Source: Solanum dulcamara (lineage: Eukaryota > Streptophyta > Magnoliopsida > Solanales > Solanaceae). Taken from it: a stretch of 64,000 bases of DNA. This document shows, in pieces, positions 1 through 11,364 of this stretch; within the stretch, counting starts at the first letter, position 1, and each line of letters opens with the position of its first letter. The stretch is taken from contig NC_077248.1 in NCBI RefSeq assembly GCF_947179165.1, positions 12,737,256 to 12,801,255 of the forward strand, in the 5' to 3' direction. A program made the translations under genes and the position numbers. Below the pieces are notes generated by a model. The model was not told where the DNA came from, searched no databases, and was given only the letters and a program-made list of their open reading frames with translations.

Positions 1-809
1 GTTATAAAGAAAAAGAAAAATTATCTAATTAAACAAAGTGAATTTTTTTAAATATCATATTTAATATAAGAAATTTTGAATTGTAACAGTAGTTTATAAC
101 TTTCAGGTTGTAATAAAAAACTTTCAGATTATAATAGATTTGGATAACATTATGCATTAATTAAAGTTTTAATAAACGAAATATAAAGAATTAATTAAAA
201 AGTGAATAAAAAAAGGCATTTTATTTTTAGTTACCATAAAAGCTAGAATTACGATCAATCCTGATATTAAACTCCTTAATTTTTTCATTCAGTTGATTTA
301 ATTGTAACAATTTTTACTGTTTTTAAATTATTCAATTAGTTGATGCGGTTAGATATACTCCTTCCTGATATTTATTTATTTTTCAAAGCTCTTTAATCTC
401 CTGCTTTCCCCCCAATTCAAACGTTTTCTTATGGGTTCTACAATCGAATTCAGTTGGTATTCAAATGGAAAGTAAAAGATTAATGTTGATATTAGTGTAG
501 CATGGTGGTAGATGGGATTGTTCAGGTTATCCATTCAATTTTTTCCTCCATTTTTTTTGAAACTCTGTCTTCTCAATTTTCTTATAGATTCAAATTAGTC
601 ATTTTTTATGTTATTTTGTAATAAATAGTTTGGTTTTTATAATGTGATTATATGGTTGAACATGTTTTTGATATGAAATTCTCTCCGTTTTAAATTATAC
701 TGAAAGCCATATTTATTTTTGTGTGTATAAAACTGGTGCGAAATCTGTATAAGTTTCAATACTTAAAAGCAGAATTTAATATTGTTTTTTGTATTTTTTT
801 GTCTGTAGA
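1..809. other. AT-rich stretch, no gene seen
   Basis: Low-complexity AT-rich sequence with no coherent coding frame. It lies upstream of the MULE transposase remnant and may be its outer flank. I could not fix a terminal inverted repeat or a target duplication here. A loose resemblance to inverted sequence near 12.95 kb was not convincing. Confidence 0.4.
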
Positions 810-1370
810 AGTTGGTAAAAGCAAATTCATTTGTGAGTAGATGATTGCTTTGATTCGTATGAAGATTGTATAGTTTGGTTACATATGGCGTATTTTTTTA
901 TGTGTATTAAATTGGACTGGAAGTAATAAACAGTGTATGAATATTATATGAATTTTGTATAATAATTGTATAAGTCATTACTGTTGTATGAAATGTGGAT
1001 ATGTGTTTTTTTATATATATTTTTTGTTAAAGCTTTAAAAAATCATCAGTGTGAGTACATGATCAGTAAGAGTTGTATGAAATTTGTATAATTTTGATGT
1101 GTGTGTCATGGTTTGTATGTGGACTAAGATGGATTGGATGTAAATGGCTTTGTGTGAATTTTGAATGAAGTTTGTATAATTGATATTTTTTTGTCCTTTA
1201 AAGCTTGTAAAAAAAATTTATGTGTGAGTTCATGATAATTTAGAGTTGTATGAATTTTGTATAGCTTCGATGTGTGTGGCATAGTTTGTGTTTGTTTTAA
1301 ATTATAATGGATTTAAATTATTGTGTATAAAATTTGCGTGAAATTAGTATGATAATTGTATAACTCACAT
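810..1370 (+). repeat. Degenerate ~170-bp tandem repeat upstream of MULE transposase
   Basis: Three imperfect units start near 815, 1028 and 1200. Each unit has an 'aaagctt-aaaa' start, then 'gtgtgagt-catgat', then 'gttgtatgaa-tttgtata' and 'gatgtgtgtg'. Units two and three are offset by about 172 bases. Subterminal repeats are common in Mutator-like elements, so these may belong to the end region of the element whose transposase follows. That link is inference. Confidence 0.55.
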
Positions 1371-1412
1371 CACTAACGTTATTACGACGTAGGCAAATAT
1401 GTATGCTTCCAA

Positions 1413-1916
1413 ATGGAGGGCATTATATTTGAATCTAGTACTCTGTTTGTTGGTCTGGTTAATGTAATTCCTGCACAACTAGGAATAGACATGACTGTCA
1501 ATGCAATTGAGATTAAGTATATTGTGAACGAACGTTGTCCAACCATTTGCATACACAATGATGTGGGTGTACGAGTATACTTGGATCAAAAGAAATGTAA
1601 TGTTGATTTCTTCGTCAATTTTTTGTTGTGCGTAACAGTGAAAGACCGAGCTATAGAAAATTCTGAAAGTAGTGTTATGATCGAGCGAGTTGAACGTGTT
1701 ATTGGAGGACCACACACTAAAATTGATTTATACTCGACTAATTCAGTCCGATTGATAGAAATGGTTATAGTAGAAGAAGTCGATGAATTAGATGATGAAA
1801 CTTATGCTATAATTAGTGACACAACAAATCTGTTGGTGGAAGCTAAACAAATTTACAATAACAAGGGTACACTTATGACAGTCATGAGGCACTATGCAGT
1901 AGTGCCAAAATTTTGA
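1413..1916 (+). pseudogene. MULE transposase N-terminal region (167-codon open segment)
   Basis: This open segment of 167 codons resembles the N-terminal region of plant mudrA-type transposases. It has the stretch 'IEIKYIVNERCP' followed by 'IHNDVGVRVYL', as in the PB1-like leader before the zinc-binding and DDE domains. Some 130 bases after it ends, other frames resume with 'CSWMMNASSLNRFGLFKI', which is the usual next block of the family. It is therefore the 5' coding part of a broken transposase gene rather than a separate host gene. The start at 1413 is simply the first Met. No function is expected from the fragment alone. Confidence 0.65.
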
Positions 1917-2039
1917 TTCCTTGTTATTCGTTCCAGTGCGGCATGGTGATATTTCAATATTTTGCTTATTTAAATATTTATTTATTGTATGATATTCATA
2001 TAATTGTTTGATGTATTATTTTTTGATGGAACAATTACT

Positions 2040-3911
2040 ACCTTAAGTGTCTGTCTCAAGATTGTTCGTGGATGATGAATGCATCATCCTTAAATCGGTT
2101 TGGACTTTTTAAGATCTGTAAGTTTTGTGGTCACACTTGTTCTGTAAGGGATAGAGTTTATGCTAGACGTCAGGAATAACAGACGTGATGTCTATTATTA
2201 TATTGGATAAATTCGTGGATCCAATGACAGTATACACACCTAAGGATGTATCTGAGGATATGTTGAAATTACATAGGGTGTCCTTAACATACCAGCAAGC
2301 ATGGAGAGCTAAAGAAAAGACAATAAAGATGTTAAGAGGAGATCCAACTGAGTCTTATGCAAAGCTGTGGGGTTACTTGTATATGTTGGAGCAAACCTAC
2401 CCTGGTTCTGTTATTAGTTTGAAGAGAAAAGAAGGTGATTCATTTTTGTATGCATGTATTACGCTGGAAGCATGTATTAGTGCATGAAAGTATTGCAGAT
2501 CAATAGTTGTTGTTGACGGGGCAGCCTTAAAATGTGCATACGGTGGGACACTTCTTACTACAAGTACAATGGACCCCAAGAGGTATGAATTTAATTTGAT
2601 TAATTTTATTGCGGTATAATATTAGTATAAAAATTGTGTTCAGATTTTCTGAGACCATATTGATTAATTTTATGTATTTCAACAGGTCACATACTCCCAC
2701 TCGCATATACTATAGTAGATTCAAAAAATGATGCTTCATGGACTTGGTTCTTTGAAAAATTTAGGAAAGTCTTTGGAGAAAGAGCAAAAATGTGTTCCAT
2801 GTATGATAAGAATGAAAGTATATGAAAAGTTGTTGCAAGGCTGTATCCTAATTTAGATTATCGTGTTTGCATCTGGCATCTGTGATGTAATGTTCTGGAA
2901 AAAAAATTCATAAAAATACTGAAGATTTACGGTAACTTTTTTTGCCATGATAAAGTCGTACACACTACAATAATTTGAGGAGTTGATGGGAAGAGTTGTC
3001 GAAATTGATAAGAGGATAAGAGGTTATTTATTTGAGGTTGTCTATCATAAGTGGTCAAGGGCTCATTCAACCGTTAACAGAATTTGGACGATAACTTCAA
3101 AGATAGCGGAGTCCTTAAATAACACTAATAGATTGGTAAGGAGACTCCCAGTTGTATCAGTGCTTGATTTTATGAGAATAACCATTCAGTCATGGAGAGA
3201 ACAATGATGAGGCTGAAAAGACAACAACAGAATTGACACCAAAGTATGATCTTATGCTAAAAGAGAATAATGACTTGTCTAACAGAATGAAGGTATGATC
3301 TATTTATTTTGTATGTTTATTATATTAATTGTTATCTATTCAAAAAAATTTAATTGATAAATCTGTTGTCATATGACCAGGAGGTCACGAGTTCAAGCCT
3401 TGGAAACAGCCTCTGACAGAAATGTAAGATAAGGCTGCATACAATAGACCCTTATGGTCAGGCCCTTCTCCGAACTCCGCTCATAGCGGAAGCTTTAGTG
3501 CACCGGACTGCCCTTTTTATTCAAATTTTTTTAGATAACTGCAGTAACACATTTTTTGCACATTGTATCTGATGGACCTAAGAAAGATTCAATGTGTATA
3601 AGAGCAAGAAAATGTACTTGTGGGCGATTTCAACTTGATGAGATGCCTTGCGGGCATGCAATAGCTGTTATTAGGTACAGAGGTCTACATGAAGAAGATT
3701 ATTGTCTTCGTATTACAGTAATAAAAATTATCAAGATGCATATGCAATTTTGGTTGAACTTTTTCTGTGTGAGAGTACATGGAATATACCTAGTTATGTG
3801 GTAGAACTTAAATTGATGTCACCTGGATTTAAAAAAGGAGTAGAGAAGCCACCTACTGTACGCTGGAAGGGATTTAATGATGTCAAATTTAATAGATCTA
3901 AGATTACTTAG
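2040..3911 (+). pseudogene. mudrA-type (MULE) transposase, decayed
   Basis: This is the remnant of a Mutator-like element transposase, the nuclear enzyme that cuts and moves the element. In order I see: the zinc-rich block with 'CSWMMNASS' (about 2065-2165); a segment at 2185-2487 with 'AWRAKEKTIKMLRG' and 'GYLYMLEQTYPGS'; the catalytic 'VVVDGAALK' block (about 2505-2580), whose D is the first acidic residue of the DDE triad; 'DSKNDASWTWFFEKF' (about 2715-2765); 'YDKNES' and 'CIWHL' (2800-2880); and a C-terminal SWIM zinc finger 'CTCGRFQLDEMPCGHAIA' (3617-3670) followed by 'STWNIPSYVVEL'. The reading frame is broken by several stops and by at least one shift near 3700. An AG just before 2685 may be a real intron acceptor. 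A SINE sits between the coil region and the SWIM finger. Not functional as it stands. Confidence 0.85.
3345..3517 (+). mobile_element. tRNA-derived SINE (Au/TS, SolS-like)
   Basis: A pol III promoter-type head is visible, with the B box in 'gagttcaagcc' (about 3391). It is followed by the conserved body 'ggaaacagcctctgacaga', then 'caatagacccttatggtc', and the 3' end 'gtgcaccggactgccc' running into a T tract. A short imperfect flanking repeat, 'tattcaaa', occurs at 3337-3344 and 3518-3525. The element interrupts the MULE transposase remnant just before its SWIM domain. Two further copies of the family occur near 15.1 and 23.7 kb. The family name is from memory of Solanaceae SINEs. Confidence 0.8.
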
Positions 3912-5090
3912 AGCATGTATCATCAAGAAGGTCACAATCGAAAGACTTGTTCAAAATATCCTCTAGATAATTAGTTTGAAATTGTGTTTTTATTTGGTTT
4001 AGTTATTGAAAAAACAAATGTTATTATTATTTTTGATTTTTTATAATAAATTCAAATTTTATATGTATTTATTTTAACCCCTTATATGAAATAAGCATTG
4101 CGAAAGTTACAGAAAATTAAACAATAAGCCAAGAAGTTCTATTAAGCCGGAAATAATTCAAAAACTCAAGTTTTATACAAGACATTGTCTAAGAATACTA
4201 GTCTATAATAGGTACAAGAGCTCTACAGAATAGGACATAAGACAAATGAAAAGACACAGATTCAATCACAAAGGAGAAAGAGTAGGAGCTGTCGGAGGAT
4301 CATCTTCGTCTTCACCTAGAGAACTCTACTGACTCTGCAACCAGACTATGGCAAGTGGCATAGCAAAAGTAGTATCAATACAAACAACACGTACTGGGCA
4401 TCATCGTTAAATCTGAAACCCAATGCATAATATATATACAGGAAAATAAGAGTGATCATAACAATTAAGCTTTATATGCCTGTCCATCTTAACTTACCAA
4501 TAACTCCTTACTCTCACCTTTGTAATTCTTCACCCATCTATTAACCACAGATTCACTACCAACTTCGATTTATGAGATTGAGACTTGTGGTTTGTGGGTC
4601 CACCATACCCTCAAAGAACACCCTAATATTGGGCCAGCCGGTGACCTTACCCATTCACGGGCAAATCAACTACCACTAGCCCCAACTCGTTTATCTTACC
4701 AGACATGACTTAATCATCTCATAACCACACCTCTTAACTAATTATGGCTCTTACAAAACAAGTACGACGACCACTACCACCTGATAGAAGCTCTAATAAA
4801 AACAACTCCCAGCCAACAAGCAACCTCCCCTATTAAGTCCGAAGGTATAGAATATTACATATATCATAATGTGGCCTCATGAGTTTCCACAATCTTACCC
4901 ACGAATGAGCCTATACTGACTCTCAGTCCTTAACTAATAACACCACAACATCGACGGGGACTCTTTCATAATAATCTTACTCTTTAGTCCATTAACAACT
5001 ATACTCATTATCCTCTAGAATAACAGATATTATAAGATCATCTCATGGGACCATCCACACAAATTTGACTATCTCATGGGATCCAGACTC
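3912..5090. other. No gene seen; repeat-like sequence
   Basis: No coherent frame or recognised domain. The first 200 bases continue the 3' flank of the transposase remnant and are AT-rich. From about 4260 the composition becomes more balanced and looks like antisense LTR-type sequence, leading into the reversed short repeats at 5.1 kb. I could not find LTR ends. Confidence 0.35.
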
Positions 5091-5094
5091 AACC

Positions 5095-5215
5095 ATATAT
5101 GTGTCGGAGCATTACACTCGATCCAAGATTGTGTCGGAATATGACACCTGATTCAGTAACGTGTCAAAATGTGACACCCAATCCAAAAAACTGTCGGAAC
5201 ATGACATCCTATCCT
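5095..5215 (-). repeat. Short tandem repeat with GTGTC...GACAC units, reversed
   Basis: Four degenerate units of about 33 bases read on the minus strand roughly as 'atcgggtgtcacattccgacac'. Each unit carries a small inverted repeat, GTGTC/GACAC, around a 7-base loop. The same motif, in plus orientation, is tandem in both LTRs of the gypsy element (about 26.13 and 43.47 kb). The stretch is therefore probably part of an old antisense LTR of a related family. Confidence 0.6.
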
Positions 5216-6974
5216 CAAAACCACAACAATCCACATTTATAATCACAATAGGAAAATAGAAACAATACATATATAACCACTCAGACTCTTGCACTCAATT
5301 AATACAAGTTGCTAACCCTTAAGGTTTATCATAATCTTTCTCATTTTTCCTACCAATATGCATATAATTATGGAATTTACGAACACACAAGTCTAAATGT
5401 GATGATACCACCACGAATTTTCCAAAATTCATTCTAAAACTTTCTTACCCGGGTCACCTCAAGTTAGACCACTGATAACACCCAAAATTTTGCCCATAGC
5501 CCGTGACCCAGAGTCTAGTTATGAAACCTCTTACTAAATCCCTTATACTATGCATAAGGTATAGGTTTAACTACTCAGATGAGAGAAAGCCTAGTCTACT
5601 TGTGCGCTAGACAATTGTAGAGACTTAGTGTAGCTCCAACCTCTGGTTTAAGATGTCTAACAGGCAAGATAAGCTTGCATTCTGCCGGTTGAAACCCTCC
5701 CCATGCTGAGATTTCTTTCTCCCTCTCTTCCCAAGTCAGGAGTAGCCTTTGGAGGGTTTTTGCAGTAACTCTCGTCTGTAGTTTACCTTTTGGAAGAAGT
5801 GGGAAATAAGAAAATCGCGACTTAAATTCTATGGTGGGACTATCCCGCTCTGGCCGGATTGTAGGGCCCAGTTGACTTATTTTTCTTGCTACTTCTCTTG
5901 CTCTTGATTAACAACGGTTCTGATCGTTATAATTTGTGTGCATAATATACTGTTTTATGTATGAAATTTTTTTGAATTTGGAATGTAGAAGTGGTTATAT
6001 ACTATTGTATGAAATTTGATCAAAATTTAAATTTCAAAAGTGTTTGAATAAAACTTGTGTACAACATTGAATGAAATTTGTATTCAAGAAATAAATTTAT
6101 TTATTAAAGTTGTTTGAAAATGTACGTCCTAATATCCCACACGTGTTAAATATGACTAGTGTTGAAAATATTCAAAGTATATAAAGTTCATACCAAAAAC
6201 ATAGTCAGATTTTAAAATATAACCATGTGTAAAAATAATGATGTTAAAAAAGGATCAAAGTATACAAATTATATATCAATATCATACACAGATCAATAGT
6301 ATCAGTATTAAAAGTGTTCAAAGTATACAAATTTCAGAACAATTTTGTACACATAAAGCAGAGACTTTATACTAAGTTACCATCAAACCTATCTTCGAAA
6401 AATGTTTCTATACCATTGATAAGTTTATATAAAACAAGGGTATAACATTGAATTTAATTTGTATGAACTTAATAATTAAATAACTACTACTTAATTAATA
6501 TCCTGATTAATAAATAATGTGTATGAGAAATTATAAATTACTTATTATTTTATTTAATTATTTTTACAGGTGTATACATTCGAAATCCTATTAAATTTAA
6601 TTACTTTATATACTTTCATGCCATAAAAATTGCTAGCTATTAAAGTCAAGCTTATTAAATATGATCAGTGATGAAAACTATTCACCATATACAGATTTCA
6701 TACTAAGATCATACCCATAAAAGGGGTTTCAGTTTTAAAAAAAAAAAGATTAAATTATATAAATTTCATACCAATATCATAATCAGATATGTTATACTAG
6801 AAAAAATATTTGTATTAAATTAGAAGCCATATGTTATAAAACAACAAATACACTTTCATAAATCGTTTCCATAACAAAAATAAATAGTATTTAGAATAAA
6901 AATGAAATAAAACCATAAAACATATTATGTGTTGTTGTTTTGTTAGATAAAACACACTAATACTAGAATACAAA
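5216..6974. other. No gene seen; AT-rich spacer between convergent MULE genes
   Basis: About 5470-5930 is less AT-rich and unassigned. It contains no open frame with a recognisable product. 5930-6950 is strongly AT-rich with recurring 'tatgaaatttg' and 'caaagtatacaaat' words, like the sequence near 0.9-1.3 kb. It lies between the plus-strand transposase remnant and the minus-strand ULP1-like remnant. Confidence 0.35.
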
Positions 6975-7960
6975 AGCAAACATATGAGTCATCTTTTATC
7001 TAGTAGTAGGTTTTCTTGATTTTGGCGTGGGATACTTGGTGGTGTCTATAGCAAATTTTTTTGCTATTCGTAGTCCACCAAATTTAGCAAAAACAGTTCG
7101 AGTAACTTTACTATCGCGCACCATCGTTGATCTTTAATGTCCCGTACTGCCATAAAATTGTGTCGTACCTCTGAATTTGATGTTTGGATCAATGAAGATA
7201 TCATTCATGTCAAATATCCCATCACTAATCAATTCAGCAAAAAGACAGGTGTACATATCACAGTCACTGAAACGACTGTGAATAAATATTATTTGAGTGA
7301 GTCAGATAAACTGAAATTATGAAAAAAGTAATTTAGGAATACATACTTTGAATATCGAGATTGTTGAGGTACATCAATCGGCAATTCGTAGTTGAGAGGA
7401 TAAAATTGTGCCTTGTCAACATATGCTGGCAGTTTGCAGAAATAAAGATCCAGTCTTTTACCATAAAATTTTGTGCTAGTGGGGAACATCGAAATCATTG
7501 TTGCAAGCTTTTGAACTGTTTCAATCACATTTTTTGAGTGAAGTGATCCTCTCATCATTGAATCATACACATGAAGACATCTAAGCTTGATGCGGAAGAC
7601 AACGAGAATCTAATAAAATGACTTGCTAACATTGATCAGAATAAGAACATCATCAACTGTATCCTAGGAAATGTTAGCAAGGAGCTTGAAACCTCTAATT
7701 ACTTGATCAATATTGTGATAGGGGGATATGGATCTCATATCACAGTTTGAATCTCTCCACTATTTCTCAATGTTAATGATCTTTGGCATGAACCAACAAT
7801 CGATTGTCGTGAATAATGAATGGACATTTAGCGAATACTTTACCTTATTTTGTAGATAGTAAATAATGACATCTACATGTTGTGTTTTATGAATAGAAGT
7901 AATATCATTTATATGTTGAATTTTCTTCACAAAAAATATCAAATATATACAAAAAGTATA
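6975..7960 (-). pseudogene. ULP1-like (C48) cysteine protease remnant, MULE-associated
   Basis: The minus strand shows the C-terminal half of a ULP1/SUMO-protease-like domain of the sort carried by plant Mutator-like elements. Reading downward: 'TIDCWFMPKIINIEK' (about 7760-7815); 'HNIDQVIRGFKLLANI'; 'DDVLILINV' and 'LRCLHVYDSMMRGSLHSKNV' (7570-7500 area); 'FYGKRLDLY'; and 'ELPIDVPQQSRYS' ending at a good splice donor (gtatgt, from 7346). An acceptor before 7266 opens the next exon with 'SDCDMYTCLFAELISDG', which keeps the catalytic Cys of the usual NDCG motif. This runs into a tail ending 'TTKYPTPKSRKPTTR' and a stop near 6990. The catalytic His region reads 'SFY' plus a stop, so the copy is dead. 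The family's normal role is cleaving SUMO-like conjugates; that the transposon uses it so is unproven. Confidence 0.7.
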
Positions 7961-8275
7961 CATATTGCATGCCTACCCATACAAATTACATACTCATTTC
8001 ATATAATTTTTCATATTTCATACGAAATTTATACCAAAAATATAAAGATATAAAAAAAATCTTCATAAAAATAGATGACATACTTCATTCTACCATGGCC
8101 TACCAGTGTGGACCATTGTGTGGAACCAATCCATCACACCAACTCTTACACCCCAAAATTCAGTTTAGGTTCCAATTTATTTTTGGCCTTGCCGTAAGCT
8201 GACTCTTTGTGTACAAAAAAATTAATTATTAATTGTACACACATACATATTATACAAATTAATGACACATTAATG
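7961..8275. other. No gene seen (intron-like AT-rich sequence)
   Basis: AT-rich stretch between coding pieces of the minus-strand ULP1-like remnant. It is probably intron or decayed exon. No frame supported. Confidence 0.3.
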
Positions 8276-8890
8276 ATCATACCTGCCTTCAGGTGTGATT
8301 ACCTCATTTAGTATCGGATCGAGTGATACAATCTGTGTTTCAGTGAGTCTAGGAAAATCATCTAGACTTGGACCAGGGACCATGCACTCCTACTTCACAA
8401 TAAAACAATGCATGAATGTTAAATAACATTTTGATTGAATATCCAAGTTTTGATTAATATTTGAGCATTGATCATACTATCATATTGGACACCTTCATTG
8501 GGATTATCTACATCATCCTTCTTGGTGGATAATGTATGCTCATTTTCAACAGAACCAGTGTCTTCACACTAACATGAATAAAAGGTTATGATTGTTATAA
8601 TAGTTTTATACAAAATTTATACCAAAACTAATATGCAACAAAATTGAATTTTTCAATATATGTTTCAATATATATGTGATCTATATGAATTTGAAATCAG
8701 TTTTATACTAGATTTATGTAAATCGGTAAACAACCCATTGAGTGTGCATTTTATTAGTTTTCATACAAAAACTGAAAATAAATTCAGGAGACATATTCAA
8801 GCACAAAAATGAAAATACATTCAGGCACATCAAATAAGTAAACATCATTTAGAGTGTGGAAATTAACCTCTTTCTGCAATGATTCAACTA
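8276..8890 (-). pseudogene. ULP1-type MULE gene, upstream exons, copy 1
   Basis: Two exon-like pieces read on the minus strand. About 8388-8283 gives 'ECMVPGPSLDDFPRLTETQ' and continues 'IVSLDPILNEVITPEGR'. About 8575-8468 gives 'CEDTGSVENEHTLS' then 'KKDDVDNPNEGVQYD'. A third short exon begins near 8890 ('LQKEVN' region). The same pieces recur in the same order at 11.37-11.83 kb, so an exon block has been duplicated in tandem. This lies between the protease domain (lower coordinates) and the lysine-rich N-terminal part (higher coordinates). The function of this low-complexity acidic linker is unknown. Confidence 0.55.
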
Positions 8891-8900
8891 GGCTTAGGTG

Positions 8901-11351
8901 TGTCACGCCCCAGGAGGGTACCCTAGACGTGGCCGGCTTTCAGAGACTATTGCTCATCCCCAAGCGAATCACTTGACTTGTTCACACAATCATTCAACCA
9001 ACTCTCTATCAGCGGAAGACTTAACTCATCAAGATGATCAAATAACTACTTATAGAATAAGGCCAAAGATCAATAATCTGTCTAATCCAATCAACAAGAC
9101 TAGTACGAATGAAACTAGCCAAAAGACAATCTTAAATCAACAAGTCAACAATCTAGTCTATGAAGCCTCTATCACTACTATCTAAATGGTGCCAATGACA
9201 GGTTCATGGCTACCTCAATTCAAATGAAGAAAACTAAACTCAAAAGCTAGAAAGACAAATGTGGCATCCTCCTAAAGAAGGGAGGACACACCAAGCAGTT
9301 GAATATGAAGATCCTTAATGATGCGCATGTTGATGACTTCTAGAAACTGTGTCTGCATCATAAAATGATGCAGGTCCAAATGAATGTCAGTACGTGGAAT
9401 GTACGAGTATGTAATATGGCAGAATGAAACATGCATAAGGTAGAATACTATCAACTCAGATAACTCAAATCAAGAAGTAAGAAGTTCGATCAAGATGTCA
9501 TAAGTCTAAAGCAAGAGTAAGGTTTAGACAAATACCAATCATATACAATCCAATCCAATCCAATAAAATTAGAGTACCATCAAGACCTATATGGGATTTT
9601 CTCATATTTGACAACAATCACTTATGAGCCAGTGATCGTACAACAATCTCGTTGTTGTTTCCACAGCCGTCCAATACCTTGCCAAGGTAAAGGACAAATC
9701 TATCAATCTGGATCCAACAATCAATCAAGACCTATCTTTTCAGGACAATAAAATAGGTAAATATCTGACTTTAATGGTTCAATTCTCTCTTATGTTTGGC
9801 GATGAGTTATTGAGTTCGAGTTATTACTTACTCTTACCCAATTCGATGTTTGATACTCCTCCCATGACTCAATGTTAATAAGACAATCAATCCCAATCAA
9901 CCAATGAACAAGCCTCATATGGACTTTTATCAGTTCATCGGTTCTATCAAATCAATCATTTTGGACAATCAATCTTTCAATCAAACCAATCAACAAGTCT
10001 CATATGGACTTTTATCAGTTCATCGGTTCTATCCAATCAATCCTTTTGGACAATCAATCTTTTAGTCATTCCCAAATCATTTATTTATGAGTAGTTGAGA
10101 CAATCATTTATGACACATTTAGTTGAGACCATTCCATTTAGTTCAATAATGAAGATGCAAAGACTATCAAGTTTCATCAAGACCATTATCATGCTCACAT
10201 CCCAGTCACAATCATACATTCACAAGTCCAAGGCTCTAGACTCAATCCTTAATCATATTCATCCAATGTTAGTTAAAATATCATGAGCGTTTATGAAATA
10301 AATAGTCAAAAATCATTTCGTCAAGAACAAGTTCATAGAAATCATCAATTACGCAATATTATGTAAAAATATATTAAGTTTAAAGAAAATTCTCAAGAAA
10401 CACAATTATGGGAACTCAATTCATTCACAATTCAACCTATCACAATCGTGGGACTCAATTCATTCACAAATCAACCTATCATAATCATGGGGAACATGGA
10501 AGAACAAAGTCCATTCTTTAGTTTAGTTTTACATACCTTAAAAGCTTCACAAATCTTGATGAAAAATCTTAACTTGAAGAAGAACAATAAAGATACCCTT
10601 TCTTGAAATTCTTCGATTTATTTTCTTGGAAACCCTATGGTTAGGATTTAAGATTTCTCTTAGCGATTCATGTATGTATGAAGACATTTGGGTTGATAAT
10701 CTTGAAATCTATGAAGAAGAACTTACCTTGATGAAGAACCCTGAAAGAGAATCCTAACTTGATTTTTTTTTGAAAATTCTTGAGCGTTAAAGTTTAAGAG
10801 TGAATGAGAGAGTTTCTAATGAGGCAAAACTGATTTCTACACATTTAGGGACATTAAAATAACTCTTCAAAGGGTTGTAGGAAAAAATACCCTTAAAAAT
10901 AAAAGGGGCGTCGTTCGTCAAAGGCAATGGAGTCCGCGTCCTCTCCGTGTTGAGGAGCCATCGCGGACTTCTGCCAGGATAGAGCGTCTACAGTAAAACG
11001 GTCATAACGTTTTACTCCGAATTTCAAATGAGGCAAACTTGGTGGCGTTGGAAAGAGGGCGCAATGAACTTTAATTTTACGGGTCATAGCCCACCTAACT
11101 CTTAATATTATTAAAGTTATGGTCATTTTAACTTGACCCTTATACGGACTCATACGAAAACTTTGCCGATAGAAATTTTTTGGGCTTGGCTTGGTGTTAG
11201 AGATCCCTTATGACCCTAAACCAAATCTAATACACTTTAAATACTTAGGAGTTGATCCTAACTCATATATACAATTAGAATTCATTCAGTTCGAGTCTAT
11301 ACGCTTATAAAAAATAGTTCGAGTCTCGGTGAAAATTTTTGGGGTGTTACG
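8901..11351 (-). mobile_element. Solo LTR (about 2.45 kb), antisense
   Basis: The block opens with 'tgtcacgcccc' and closes with 'ggggtgttac(g)'. On the minus strand this gives the typical TGTAACACCCC...GGGGCGTGACA ends of plant LTRs. The flanking 5-mers are aggtg (8896-8900) and gggtg (11352-11356), a target duplication with one change. No primer-binding site, gag or pol occurs inside, so it is a solo LTR left by recombination. It sits between the two copies of the duplicated exons of the ULP1-type gene. Small open frames inside it (for example near 8.9-9.2 and 10.9-11.15 kb) have no support as genes. Confidence 0.75.
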
Positions 11352-11364
11352 GGGTGTTTTTTGG

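Noticed and set aside
3391..3410. tRNA-like B box that might indicate a tRNA gene
   Set aside because: The surrounding sequence is a tRNA-derived SINE, with no cloverleaf or intact A box. The same applies at 15.17 kb and 59.5 kb.
5472..5930. Possible LTR start ('tgataacaccc') near 5472
   Set aside because: No matching end, no target duplication and no second copy could be found.
8898..9185. 95-codon open frame starting at the LTR edge
   Set aside because: Lies inside the solo LTR, has no domain, and is explained by the non-coding repeat.
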